This document shows positions 1-11,900 of a stretch of 64,000 nucleotides of DNA, piece after piece. The translations under genes were made by a program, and so were the position numbers. The stretch is from Timema cristinae. Its lineage: Eukaryota > Arthropoda > Insecta > Phasmatodea > Timematidae. The notes under the pieces are model-generated. The model made no database searches. It worked only from the letters and a program-made list of their open reading frames with translations, and was not told the DNA's origin. Location: contig JBCFYV010000001.1 in NCBI GenBank assembly GCA_039000515.1, positions 62,782,621-62,846,620 of the forward strand, given 5' to 3'. Each line of letters starts with the position of its first letter. Position 1 is the first letter of the stretch.

Positions 1-2675
1 GTCCAATCGAGCAAATTCTTCATCTTCGAGCCACCTGAACTCTCCATAGGGAAGTGAGGACAGCATACTAAATGAATAGAGGCCATTCACGTCTAGATAG
101 ACAATGTAGGACTCCGGCTTGGAAGGATCAAACGCGTCCATATAGCGATTATTCGCTACAGCGTGACGATTAGCCGCAAAACATATCCCTCCGCGGATAG
201 CTCCCTCAATGAATTGATGAGTGTCCACATCATCGATTAATTCGAGCCGTACCCGGGTTATTCTCAATAGAGCCTGGTACGCTAGACTGGGAGCTGTAAG
301 GGACCATCCGGGATCGAGCCTATACGTCTTCATGCAGAGATCACGAAAGTTCTCAAAGACGTCGGCCAGTAAAGTTACGTCAGTGCACAGGTAGAGGTTC
401 GAATAGTCCCAAAGATTCTTACATTCGAATACTCGCCAAACCTCACAGGCGTGATCATAGTCTTCCTGAGAGATATGACTATCCGTGAGCGCGTTGTAAA
501 ATTTATCTTTGCACGGTAACTGAGTCTCGTCCAGCCGCTCGAATGAATCAATATAATCATAGGGGAACACTCCTTTTCGTTTGACTAATTTGAAGCGTTC
601 ATCCTCGGGATGGCACTTACGGGTGATTTTCAGTTGCTCGGGTTCGAGGTAAGATACGCATTTCTCTAGGGAAGTACATAGAAAACTGAAACTATCTATA
701 ATTTTAATTGTAATCCCTCGAAACCCACACCGAATATATTTCATGATTACTTTGAATCTTCCCATTGTCTCTCCAATAACTCTGACTTGTCCCGGATTGA
801 CGAGAACGCTCTCCCCCGTGAACGGATCAGTTTCTCTACGTTCAACGAGTGATTCGAGAAGGAAAAAATTATCGTAGCAACGCGCGTTATGGATTACTAC
901 GCTCAGGTGACTCGGGTTCTTGTAATTAATATTACACCCTGTGTGACTACTCCCACGATAAAGTCCAGTCAAGTGACAATGATCCATAACCCGAATATCA
1001 TCATTCTTGTAGGGCTTCTCGCATATATGGCAATGAGAGGCTGTATTATGAGCGTCTCTTTGAGCAGGAGTTAACGGTTTCATTGGTACAACGGTACTAT
1101 AGTACTATAGTACACGCTTCGCCGTATCTACGTGCGCCTCAACAAATTGGTCAGTACAATCTTTTCCCGTGAAGTGACGGTACTCTAAGAGATTATCGTC
1201 AAAATTACATTTAACGTACATTCCTACAGAATAAGCTACATGACGCTGAACATTCTCGGTATATGAAAATTTTGGGTCGGGATCACTCGTCTCTATAGAC
1301 ATAAGTAAGCTCTCCAGGTCCGCATATACGATAAATCCTTTTTCTCCTGCTGCTTATACTGAGTGAACGTGAGGAATTTATCCTCCCCTTGAGGGAATGT
1401 ACTCCTTACCGCGTCGAATTTTATACACGCCTCTTTATGTTTTGCGAGTTTGTTTTCAGTCAAAAAAGCGGACAGGCATCTATCGCAAAAGTATCTACGT
1501 CCTCTGTTAGACGCTAGTTGAAAGTTTATTAACCGTGACAGATTTTTAATCCAGTTGAAATGATAAGTTTCTGTCCCGTGCACTCTTATCATGAATAAAT
1601 GTACATGTCTAGCGTGCTATTTAGCACTGACGTGTACGGGAACAATTACTAGTTTTTTAGAGGTGTCAGCTTAGTCAATATAAGAGTCACTCCCATCATG
1701 CTTTGCAGTGTACACATTTACAGATATATCGTTAAGCTTTTCAAAACGCTCGATATATCTCATTTGGAAAGGGAGAGGGATCCCGTCTAGATTCAACACG
1801 TCTCGAAAATTAGGGTAAGAGGATAAACGTTGCGCTCCCCCTGTCGGTTCAAAAATACTTGATAAAACAGATACAGGGAAACAATGACCTTCTTCACATT
1901 GCACATTTATCAACGCTTTACGGTTGGCTATAGTTTCAGGGATTTGAGCCCGAGCCCCGATCGTGAAAACCGTGTTTTTAGAGAGATTTATTCTCATCTC
2001 CAATGTACCGTCATACATCCAACCCGAGTCTCTAGAAACAAAACCTTCAATTTGAGCAAGGAGGGGGAAAACTACATTATTCTCATATATCTCCTCCAAG
2101 TTTGTAGGGGTAAATATACCGCATAGAGTAGAGTTGAAATACCCTTTCTCAATTCTACCTTCGGTAGGATGTCTAAACTCGCAAATGAGACTGCAATTTA
2201 CCTTTATCGAGTCATTTGCAATTGTTTCTTCTACCGTCTTTACGTATATACCTCCGCACGCGACGAGAAACTGAACGGGGTCCTTATAAGGCAATTCATT
2301 AGTGATAGAATAGGTTTTTATACGGCGGGTGTACGCCTGCTCAATAAGTTTCAATGAGAGACCTAATGGTTCCAGGTAAAGCCTAAACTGTGTAAATCCC
2401 GTACCTAAGTCACGTGACTGAGTCAAAAGCGTCCGGATCTGTCCATCTATATCCTCATGTCCGAGTATCAAAACGCTCGAGGTCTTAATCAACCCTGGTG
2501 TATGCTCTATGTATGCTTTATATACTTGTGTTGTGATATCACGTTTTAGATAATTAATTAAAAGTTGCTCATTCGAGGTTAATTCACGGAGAGTATACAC
2601 TTTATTTCCATTTATTTGTTGAGATATAATGATGGGGGAAGAAAAGCGCGCTCTTTTAGCTAGAGGTTCTGTCAT
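1..2675 (-). pseudogene. Polinton/Maverick-type protein-primed DNA polymerase B, broken, C-terminus beyond window
   Basis: The family copies the element's DNA from a terminal protein primer. Reading leftward from an ATG at 2,675, a 334-residue N-terminal region ends in a block typical of Polinton polymerases (KALINVQ ... NDISVNVY). After it come a C-C-H-C finger (about 1,425-1,495), the exonuclease I motif FIVYADLES (about 1,308-1,335), a second Cys/His cluster with CHIC (1,021-1,032) and DHCHLTG (near 961-990), the block TDVTLLADVFENFRDLC, and polymerase motif A as YLDVNGLY (about 78-102). The palm C motif and thumb lie outside the window. Breaks: TAA at 1,671-1,673, TAG at 1,617-1,619, a frameshift at the five-base homopolymer 1,339-1,343, and TAG at 1,105-1,107. 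The frame continues through each stop with conserved sequence, and 1-1,083 is open. Family is seen directly; that it is dead is inferred from the breaks. Confidence 0.9.
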
Positions 2676-2708
2676 GTTCGCTCTATGCTCTCCTTTTTAG
2701 CCTCCTCT

Positions 2709-2758
2709 TCATTCAGGTACAGTCCCCTCCAAGATAACGTCAAGTGGGCTCGAGACGG
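2709..2758 (-). CDS. Probable second exon of the small Polinton-associated protein
   Basis: On the minus strand a pyrimidine-rich run ending in TTTACAG places an acceptor AG at 2,759-2,760. Joined in phase 1 to the donor at 4,948, the frame stays open for about 16 codons and stops at TGA 2,709-2,711, 33 bp before the polymerase ATG at 2,675. The implied intron is about 2.2 kb and full of repeats. The small protein and the polymerase could thus have been made from one mRNA, or by alternative splicing. Inferred from splice signals and phase only. Confidence 0.45.
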
Positions 2759-2844
2759 CTGTAAACAAACAAACAGGAACGACTATGATGAGTAAGTGCA
2801 TAAGTCTGACACCTTACCCCTAGACCATCAGGCTACCTAGCTGC

Positions 2845-2917
2845 TTCAGTCACTGGCTGTTCTAACGCGTTACTCTCGTATTGGGAGGGTCAAGGTTCGA
2901 CTCTCGCCCAGGATGGT
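2845..2917 (+). repeat. tRNA-like box B element, SINE-like remnant
   Basis: The segment includes GGTTCGACTCTCGCCC, a good match to an internal Pol III box B with T-arm flank. Just upstream, on the opposite strand, is a box-A-like string (TGGTCTAGGGGTAAGG). No complete cloverleaf can be drawn, so it is more likely a SINE relic than a tRNA gene. Confidence 0.3.
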
Positions 2918-3088
2918 TTTAACCTAATGGTTTTTTTCTAGTCTCTCTCTAACCACGCAAATTTGTACACATTTCCTCTAAAAAATATAACCTTATTAAT
3001 CCCTAAACAGTATTAGTACGGGTATTAGAACGGGTAGTATGAGAGATTTGTAAGAAAGCTTTTTTTAGTTTACAGTAAATACAGAAAG

Positions 3089-3244
3089 GTTTAAATGTTT
3101 CTTTTTTTGTCGGTGAAGGTTGTTCTCCCTCGATCCCTTCTGTTAAAAGAGTGTGGAAAAAAGTGTGTTTAAATGTTTCTTTTTTTTGTCGGTGAAGGTT
3201 GTTCTCCCTCGGTCCCTTCTGTTAAAAGAGGGTGGAAAAAAGTG
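3089..3244. repeat. Two tandem copies of a 78-bp unit
   Basis: A unit starting GTTTAAATGTTTCTTTTTTT and containing GGTGAAGGTTGTTCTCCCTCG occurs at 3,089 and again at 3,167 with only a few differences. It lies inside the putative 2.2-kb intron and shows no coding potential. Confidence 0.85.
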
Positions 3245-3393
3245 TGTTTAAGCTCATTTCAAAAACGACTCAAGTAGGTGTTTTTTTTTTTTAACTATTC
3301 ACTCGTGTTAAATTCTCGATATTCCTTTAAAGCATTACTAACCATGACGAAAATGTACTTAAACTATTCACATTTAACCTGAAAACAATTCAA

Positions 3394-3830
3394 TGATTAT
3401 TGACTTAGGTCTTACGAGGAATAGATTAAGCACAATTATCCTGGGAGTGAGGTTTGAACCTTGTATTGTTAGTTAATGATGTAAACAATTCTTTTTTTTA
3501 AACTCATTTCTAAAAACTATTCATTCTATGATTATTGACTTAGGTCTTACGAGGAGTAGATTAAGCACTATTATCCTAGGAGTGAGGTTCGAACCTTGTA
3601 TTGTTAGTTAATGATGTAAACAAATCTTTTTTAAAGATTATTAACTTAGGTCTTACGAGGTGTAGATTAAGCACAATTATCCTGGGAGTGAGGTTTGAAC
3701 CTTGTATTGTTAGTTAATGATGTAAACAATTCTTTTTAAACTCATTTCAAAAACTATTCATTCGATGATTATTGACTTAGGTCTAACGAGGAGTAGATTA
3801 AGCACAATTATCCGGGGACCAACCCTACCA
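3394..3830. repeat. Four diverged tandem copies of a 106-136 bp unit
   Basis: Units begin with GATTATTGACTTAGGTC-like sequence at about 3,394, 3,530, 3,636 and 3,767. Most carry a tRNA-like box B (GAGGTTTGAACCTTG). A fifth partial copy, with about 48 bp of the same upstream flank, sits at 4,867-4,914 right after the splice donor of the small gene. This looks like a SINE-derived tandem repeat. Confidence 0.7.
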
Positions 3831-3996
3831 TCGCATTTGGTTGGGCGTACTGGGATTGGTTTATCTTCCAACACGGTTTTTCCACTCTCCCTTAGAGCAT
3901 ATGCGGGTACACTGCCTTATAAACTCAACCCTTTACGTCCCCCAACACACTAGCTTAATCATCACCGCGTCTTACTACCCGCACTATCGCAGATAT

Positions 3997-4135
3997 GTAA
4001 TGGTAGGATGATTTTGAGATGAAATGGAGGACCTACAGTTTAACGTGGGATCCAAACCACGGTGGTGTAATGGTAGGGTGTTTGTGAGATGAAATGAAGG
4101 ACCTACAGTTTAACGTGGGATCCAAACCACGGTGG
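3997..4135. repeat. Two tandem copies of a ~68-bp unit
   Basis: GTAATGGTAGG ... GGACCTACAGTTTAACGTGG ... CCAAACCACGGTG is present twice in a row. The string GGTGTAATGGTAGGGTG has box-A character, so this too may be a piece of a tRNA-derived element. The following 4,140-4,330 bp hold a box-B-like string on the minus strand (GGGTTCAATCC) and nothing coding. Confidence 0.6.
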
Positions 4136-4449
4136 AGGCCTGGCATTCCACACATTCACAAGATGTCTTGTCAGAGGTGAAAGAAGGGTTTGGTAAACAG
4201 ATAAATCTGTGTCAGGACCGAGGATTGAACCCTGGACCTCTAGGTCAACCAGGTTTATTATTGAGTGTCAATTGAAGGATGCTGTTGTCCCGGTAAATAG
4301 ATTACCCGGTTCACCGTAAATGTAACCACCAAGGCCCAAATTTTGATGACATGTCATCTTTTTTTGTAACATATAATGCTCATAATTACATAATATCTGT
4401 TCATGAAACCCTGTAGTTTTTGGAATTTAAGGTCATATTTCCTTGATTT

Positions 4450-4712
4450 GTTTAATTTTTTAGGTCTGATTAGGCCTATTCGCGTAATTCATGTTGAATA
4501 AGTAACTTATATTTAGTGTCACTTTTAATAAATAATCTTGAGCAATTGAGTAATTGATATATTAATCCAATTTAGTTAATTAACCCTAAGAATCATCGCA
4601 AGTTAATTGTTTAATTTTTTAGGTCTGATTAGGCCTATTTGCGTAATTCATGTTGAATAAGTAACTTATATTTAGTGTCACTTTTAATAAATAATCTTGA
4701 ACAATTGAGTAA
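4450..4712. repeat. Direct duplication of a ~103-bp AT-rich segment, period 159 bp
   Basis: The segment from GTTTAATTTTTTAGGTCTG through CAATTGAGTAA occurs at 4,450 and again at 4,609, nearly identical. It is non-coding and lies inside the putative intron. The remaining sequence to 4,900 shows no recognised feature. Confidence 0.85.
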
Positions 4713-4948
4713 ACTTTTTTGTGAATACTACGTCGCAATAATTGTGCTGATAATGTTTTCATGTTTAAAGAGAACGTTTCATCCCCCAAATAACACCTAA
4801 CTCGAGTAAGTAATGGGTGTAATGAGGTGGACTGGATAGAACTAGCTCAAGATAGAGATAGGGTGTAACTATTCACATTTAACCTGAAAACAATTCAATG
4901 ATTATTGACTTAGATTAAGTACGGTTATCCTAACACACACACACTTAC

Positions 4949-5249
4949 CTTCAAAGTTCAGGATGGCTGTTTTGGTGGCGGTAGAGAGACCTTTGTAAAC
5001 AAGTAGTAGATCCGCTTTCGAGATATCCTCTATCTGAGCATCACTAAGCGTCGAAAATCTCCGCGGCAGCCAAACTTGATACTTGGCGTCGAGCACAGTA
5101 AGTATACGACGACCGAATCGGGTATTTACCGATTTTAATGAAGAAATACGGTACGCGTGACCTATCTCCAAGTCGGTCAATTTACGTGGAAGTATTTCAT
5201 TACTTCCCACCTCCGTTAAAAATACAGCTACAAATTCTGACGCCTTGGC
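4949..5249 (-). pseudogene. Small Polinton-associated protein, first exon, start codon apparently lost
   Basis: The open frame contains SEFVAVFL, LPRKLTDLEIGHAYRIS, TRFGRRILTVLDAKYQVWLPRRF and LLLVYKG. I recognise this as the small protein that accompanies Polinton-like elements in arthropods; an OB-like, nucleic-acid-binding role is only a guess. The frame is open from a TAA just upstream of 5,258 but has no in-frame ATG. Where family members would begin, just before ASEFV, an AAG codon stands at 5,244-5,246. The next ATG downstream is out of frame. The exon ends at 4,949 with donor GTAAGT in phase 1. A matching acceptor lies at 2,759-2,760. A TATA box sits about 50 bp upstream. Confidence 0.6.
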
Positions 5250-5297
5250 TAATATAGCTACCGGTTAATGATTCAACAAAAAAGGGCTGACCACCCC

Positions 5298-5305
5298 TAT
5301 TTATA
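5298..5305 (-). promoter_or_regulatory. TATA box upstream of the small Polinton-associated gene
   Basis: Minus-strand TATAAATA within a GC-flanked context, followed 30-36 bp downstream by TCATTA (about 5,266-5,271), which resembles the arthropod initiator. The open frame of the small protein begins just after. Spacing supports a core promoter; activity is inferred. Confidence 0.5.
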
Positions 5306-5885
5306 GGCTCCAAGCCACGCCTCTCTCCCCCTCCCACAAAGTACACGGATCTATACCCTCAATGTGATAACTACTCAACACAAATCTCTGTCACGAATTA
5401 AGTATCATGATTCTAAGCATGTCACATAGAAAGAAATTTATGTTCTAAAGTTCGTGAATCAGATAAAATATTTCTCGTGTACCTTGACTGTTATGAGAAT
5501 ATATGGCTCTTTCAAGTGCAGCTGCCACACCTGTGCACCCCAGTCACTACGTCAAGCCTACCCTGACACACTTTACCGTGTGAGCACCTTACAGCCCTAC
5601 CCACAGGCTCTACATACTACGTCACGATGATGAAAGAGAGAGGGGGAGAAAAAACAGCCAGACCGTGCGAGAGACAAGCCTTCTCATCCCTGTCCCCGTA
5701 TAAGTCTCCCCTCTCAGTCAGCCAGGTGCTCCAACCACCCATCACATCTCTCACTCATTCCCCCACCTCACGCAGCATCCCCTCCATTATGCTAATGTGT
5801 CCTCGTATGCCGCAAGAAAAAAACCCAAGGTGCTCCACACCCCCCTACCTCACATCTCTCTGCCACCATCGAGTGCTCCAACCCT
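5306..5885. other. Non-coding stretch before the assembly gap
   Basis: No supported gene. The last 300 bp are C-rich on the plus strand, with short imperfect repeats of GGTGCTCCA and CACATCTCTC. A frame that runs through the N block is not meaningful. Confidence 0.5.
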
Positions 5886-5985
5886 NNNNNNNNNNNNNNN
5901 NNNNNNNNNNNNNNNNNNNNNNNNNNNNNNNNNNNNNNNNNNNNNNNNNNNNNNNNNNNNNNNNNNNNNNNNNNNNNNNNNNNNN
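5886..5985. other. Assembly gap of 100 N
   Basis: Exactly 100 N, a conventional scaffold-gap size, at the left edge of the satellite array. The true distance and the true array edge are unknown. Confidence 0.99.
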
Positions 5986-8900
5986 GTTACAGAACCTTAA
6001 ATAAAGTTATTTTGAACAACTTATGAACAAATTTTACTAAAACGTTAAGAAATAAAGAAGATTCATTTTCTAAGATTTCAAAACACGAAAAGAATCTGGT
6101 ATGTCAGTTTGGTTGACGAGTGTCATATTTTAACTGAATGTATAGATACAGCAACTCTAATAAAGTTATTTTGAACAACTTGTTTAGCGTTTTGACTAAA
6201 AATGACGAAAATAAAGAATTGTCATTTCTGGACGATTTCAACAGACGATGATTCTCGAAATCGAGAATATGCGCTCGATTGATGATTTCCATCATTTAAC
6301 TGAATATATAGTTACAGAACCTTAAATAAAGTTATTTTGAACAACTTATGAACAAATTTTACTAAAACGTTAAGAAATAAAGAAGATTCATTTTCTAAGA
6401 TTTCAAAACACGAAAAGAATCTGGTATGTCAGTTTGGTTGACGAGTGTCAAATTTTAACTAAAAGTATAGATACAGAAACTCTAATAAAGTTTTTTGAAA
6501 AAACTTGTTTAAATTTGACTAAAAAGACGAAAAAAAAGAATTGTCTTTTTCTGGAGGATTTAAACAGCGATGATTTGGGAAATGGGAAAATAGGCCTCGA
6601 TTGATGTTTTCCATCATTTAACTGAATTTGTTAAAGACCTTAAATAAGTTTTTTTAAACCCAATTAGGAACAAATTTTACAAAAACTTTAAAGGGGAAAA
6701 AAAAAGGGTTTTCATTTTTAAGATTTAAAAACCCACGAAAAAAATTGGTATGTATTTTGGGTGGAGAGTGTATTTTTAAACTGAATGTATAGTTTACAGA
6801 ACTAATAAAGTTATTTTGAAAAAACCCTTGTTTACTTTTGACTAAAAATGACAAAAAATAAAAAATTGTTTTTTTGGCGTTTCAACGCCCGGATGTTCTC
6901 GAAATCGAAAAAATATGCGGATGTTTGATTTCCATTTTTTAAACAAAATTATTTTAGTTACGAATTTAAAATAAAGTTTTTTAAACAAATTATAAAAAAT
7001 TTTTACTAAAACTTTAAAAAAATAAAGAAGATTTTTTTCAAAGATTTCAAAAAAACAAAAAAAATCTTTTTATTTCAGTTTGGGTTTGGGACGAGTGTTT
7101 TTTTAAAATTTGAATGTATGGATACGCAACTTAATAAAGTTTTTTTGAACAACTTTTTTAGCATTTTGCTAAAAATGGGGAAAATAAAAAATTGTCTTTT
7201 TTGGGGACGATTTCAACGGGAGTTTGATTCTGAAATTTGAGAATTGCGCTCAAATTGAGGGATTTCCATCTTTTTGGAATATATAGTTACAAAACCCTTT
7301 TAATTTAAAGGGTTATTTTAAACCCAAATTTATGAACAAATTTTACTAAAACTTTTAAAAAATAAAGAAGATTCATTTTCTAAGATTTTAAAAACAGAAA
7401 AAAAATCTGGTATGTTTTTTTGGGTGAGGGTGGTCAAAATTTTAACTGAATGAAATAGATACGAAACCCAAAAAAGGGTTATTTTGAACAACTTTTTTAG
7501 CGTTTTGACAAAAATGAAAAAATAAAAAATTTGTCATTTTGGACGATTTCAACGACGATGATTTCAAATCAAAAATATCCCGCTCGTTTTGTGATTTCCC
7601 ATCATTAATGAATATATAGTTCCCAGCCCTTTAAAATTTTAAAGTTATTTTGAACAACTTATGAAAAAAATTTTAAAAAACGTTAAAGAAATAAAGAAAA
7701 ATCATTTTAAAAATTTAAAACCCCAAAAAATCTTGTATGTCATTTTTTTTTGGAGATTGTCTTTTTTTAAAGGGAATGTATAGAAAACGAATTTTAAAAA
7801 AGTTTTTTTTGAAAAACCTTTTTTTGCTTTTTGACTAAAAATGACGAAAAATTTTAAAAAAATTTCTTTCTGGCGTTTTCCCAAAGACGATGATTCCCCA
7901 AATCGGGGGAATATGCGCTGATTGTGTTTTCCCATCTTTAAATTGAATATATAGTTACAGAACCTTTAAAATAAATTTATTTTAAACAATTATGAAAATT
8001 TTATTTAAAACTTTAAGAAAAAATTTAAAGATTAATTTTCTAAGATTTAAAAACACGAAAAAATCTGGTATGTCTTTTTGGGTTGACGATGACATTTTTT
8101 TATTTTTAATGTATGTTACGAACTCTAATAAAGTTATTTTGAAAAATTTTGGTTTACCTTTTGACAAAAAAAATGACGAAAAAAAAGAATTGTCATTTCT
8201 GGACGATTTCAAAAAACGATGATTCTCAAAACCCGGAAAATATCCCTTTAAATTGATTTTTTCCATTTTTTAATGAATATATATTTTTAAAAAACCTTTA
8301 AAAAAAAGTTTTTTGAAAAAACTTTTGAACAAATTTTAAAAAAAAACTTTTAAGAAATAAAAAGATTCATTTTCTAAGTTTTCAAAACAAAAAGAATTGG
8401 TATGTTTTTTTTGGGTTGAGAGTGTCTTTTTTAACTGAATTTTATAGATACAGAAAATTTTAATAAAGTTATTTTTGAACAATTGTTTAGCGTTTTGACA
8501 AAAAATGACAAAAAATAAAATTTGTCTTTTTGGCGATTTCAACAGACGATGATTTAAAAATTTCGAGAATATGCGCTCGTTTGATGATTTCCATCTTTTA
8601 AACCCTAAATATATATTTTAAAAACCTTAAAAAAAGTTTTTTTTAACAAACTTATAAACAAATTTTTTAAAAAAGTTAAGAAAAAAAAGGAAGTTCTTTT
8701 TCTAAGTTTTAAAAAACCCGAAAAGAATCGGGTTAGGGTCAGTTTGGGTTTGACGAGTTTTCATATTTTAACTAAATTTTATAGTTTTACAGAAATTTAA
8801 AATTTAAAGTTATTTGAAAAAATTTTTTTGGGCGTTTTGAAAAAAAGGACAAAAAATAAAAAATTTTTTCATTTCGGGGACGTTTAACAGACGATGATTC

Positions 8901-11900
8901 TGAATCGGGGAAAATTTTGCGCTCGTTTGAGTTTTCCATCATTTAAAAATAATATTTTACAGAAAAAAAATTTAAAAGTTATTTTGAACAATTTATGAAA
9001 AAAAATTTTACAAAAACGTTAAGAAAAAAAAGAAGATTCATTTTCAAGATTTCAAAACCCAAAAAGAATCTGGATGTCATTTTGGGTTTAAACGAGGTCA
9101 TTTTTAAACTGAATGTATAGATACAGCAACTCTAAAAAAATTTTAATTTGAACAATTGTTTACCTTTTGACCTAAAATGAGAAAAAAAAGAATTGTCTTT
9201 TTGGGGACGTTTTCAACGCGATGATTTCGAAAATCGAAAATATCCCGCTCGATTGAGGGTTTCCACCCCTTTAAATTGAATATATGTTCCCGAACCTTAA
9301 AAAAAAGGGTTTTTTTAAAAAATTTATGAAAAAATTTTTACAAAAACGTTAAAAAATTAAAAAAGGGATTCATTTTTTTAAGTTTTAAAAACCCCAAAAG
9401 AATTGGAAACCCTTTTGGTTGACGAGTGTTTTTTAAATAAATGTTGGATACAGAAATTTTTCTAATAAAGTTATTTTGAACAATTGTTTAGCTTTTTGAA
9501 AAAAATGCAAAATAAAGAATTGTCTTTTTGGAGATTTAAACGGGACGATGATTCTCAAAAGAGAATATGCGTCGATTGATGTTTTCCATCTTTTAACTGA
9601 ATATATAGTTACAAAACCCTTAAAAAAAAATTTTATTTTAAACAACTTATGAACAAATTTTACTAATCTTTAAAGAAAAAAAGAAGATTCTTTTTTTCTA
9701 AGTTTTTAAAAAGGAATAAAAATTGGAATGTCATTTTGGGTTTGACGATTTTTGAAAAATATTACAGAACTCTAATAAATTTTTTTTTGAAAAATTTTTT
9801 TAGGGGTTTTGACTAAAAATGACAAAAATAAAGAATTTTTCATTTTTTGGATTTTTTAAACGGGAGATGATTTCAAAATCGAAATATGCGCTCGTTTGGG
9901 ATAAATTTCCCATCTTTTAATAAATATATAGTTACAAAACCCTTAAAAAAAAAGGTTTTTTGGGAAAACTTAGGAAAAAATTTTACTAAAACGTTAAGAA
10001 AAAAAGAAGATTCATTTTTAAGTTTAAAAACCCAAAAAAATTTGGAAAATGTCATTTGGGTTTGACGAGTTTTATTTTTTAAAAACTGAATGTTTTGTTT
10101 AACAACTTAATAATTTATTTTAAACAACTTTTTTAGCGTTTTGATTTAAAAAATGAGGGAAAAAAAGACTTTTTCATTTCTGGACGTTTTCAACAGCCCT
10201 TGATTCTCAAAACCCGAGAATTTTGGGGCTGGGTTTGTTTTTTTTCCCATCTTTAACTAAATTTATATAGTTACAAAACCCTTTAAATAAAGTTATTTTG
10301 AAAACTTAAAAAAAAATTTTCCCAAAAAAGTTAAGAAAAAAAAGAAATTCATTTTCAAAGATTTCAAAAAAAAAAGAATTGGTATGCCCTTTTTGGGTTT
10401 GACGTTTTTCTTTTTTAAATAAATTTATAAACCACCCAACCTAATAAATTTAATTTTGAACAATTTGGTTTCCTTTGACTAAAAAGGGACAAAAATAAAG
10501 AATTGTCATTTCTGGACGATTTCAACAGCGATGATTCTCAAATCAAAATTTTTGGCCTCGATTGATGATTTCCATCATTTAATGAATATATTTTTACAAA
10601 AACCTTAAATAAAGTTTTTTTAAAATAGGAACAATTTTATAAACTTTAAAGAAATAAAGAAGTTTCATTTTTAAGTTTTCCCAAAACACAAAAAAATCTG
10701 GTATGTCTTTTTTGGTTTGAGAGTGTCATATTTTAACTGAATTTTATAGATACAGAACTTAATAAAGTTATTTAAACCCAACTTGTTTACCTTTTAAAAA
10801 AAAATGACAAAAAATAAAAAAATTTGTCTTTTCTGGACGATTTCAACAAAAGAGTTTCCCCAAAACCCGGAATATGCGCTCGATTGATGTTTTCCCATCT
10901 TTAAAGGGAAATATTTAGTTACAGAACCTTAAATAAATTTTTTTTGAAAATTATGAAAAAATTTTTACAAAAAAACTTTAAAGGAAAATAAAAGTTTTCA
11001 TTTTCTAAGATTTCAAACACAAAAAAATTTTTTTTTAAAATTCATTTTGGGTTTGGGCCCGGTGAAAATATTTTATGAATGTAGGGATACAGCAACTCTA
11101 AAAAATTTATTTTGAACAACTTGTTTAGCTTTTGACTAAAAATGGGGAAAAAAAGGGGAATTTTCATTTCTGGAGGGATTTCAAAAAGACGATGATTCTC
11201 GAAATGAAAATTTTGCCTCGATTGTGTTTAAAAAAATTTTTTAACTGATATATGTTACAAAACCCTTTTAAAAAAAAAGTTATTTTAAAACTTATGAACA
11301 AATTTTACAAAAACTTTTAAGAAAATAAAAAGATTTTTTTTCTAAGATTTAAAAAACACGAAAAAAATTGGTATGTCTTTTTGGGTTGACGGTGTTTTTT
11401 TAACTAAAATTTAAGATACGCAATCTAATAAAGTTTTTTTAAACAATTGTTTTAGCTTTTTTGACTAAAAATGACAAAAAAAAAGGAATTGTCAATTTCT
11501 GGGGGATTTCAACAGCCCGGGGATTTCGAAATCGAGAATATGCCCGTTTGAGGTTTTTCCATCATTTAACTGAATATATAGTTACAGAATTTTTTAAATA
11601 AAGTTTTTTTAACAACTTAGAACAAATTTTTACTAAAACGTTAAGAAATAAAAAAGGATTCATTTTTAAGATTTCAAAACAAAAAAGAATTGGAAATTTT
11701 CTTTTTGGTTACGGTGCATTTTTTAATAAATGTTAGATACAGAAAACTTAAAAAAGTTTTTTTGAACAACTTGTTTAGCTTTTTTTGACTAAAAATGACA
11801 AAAATAAAAAAATTGCATTTCGGGACGTTTCAACAGACGATGTTTCTCGAAATCGAGAATATGCGCTCGTTTGATGATTTCCATATTTAATAAAATTATA

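Noticed and set aside
5627..6004. A 125-codon frame spanning the N block
   Set aside because: It translates through 100 N and joins a C-rich stretch to satellite; not a gene.
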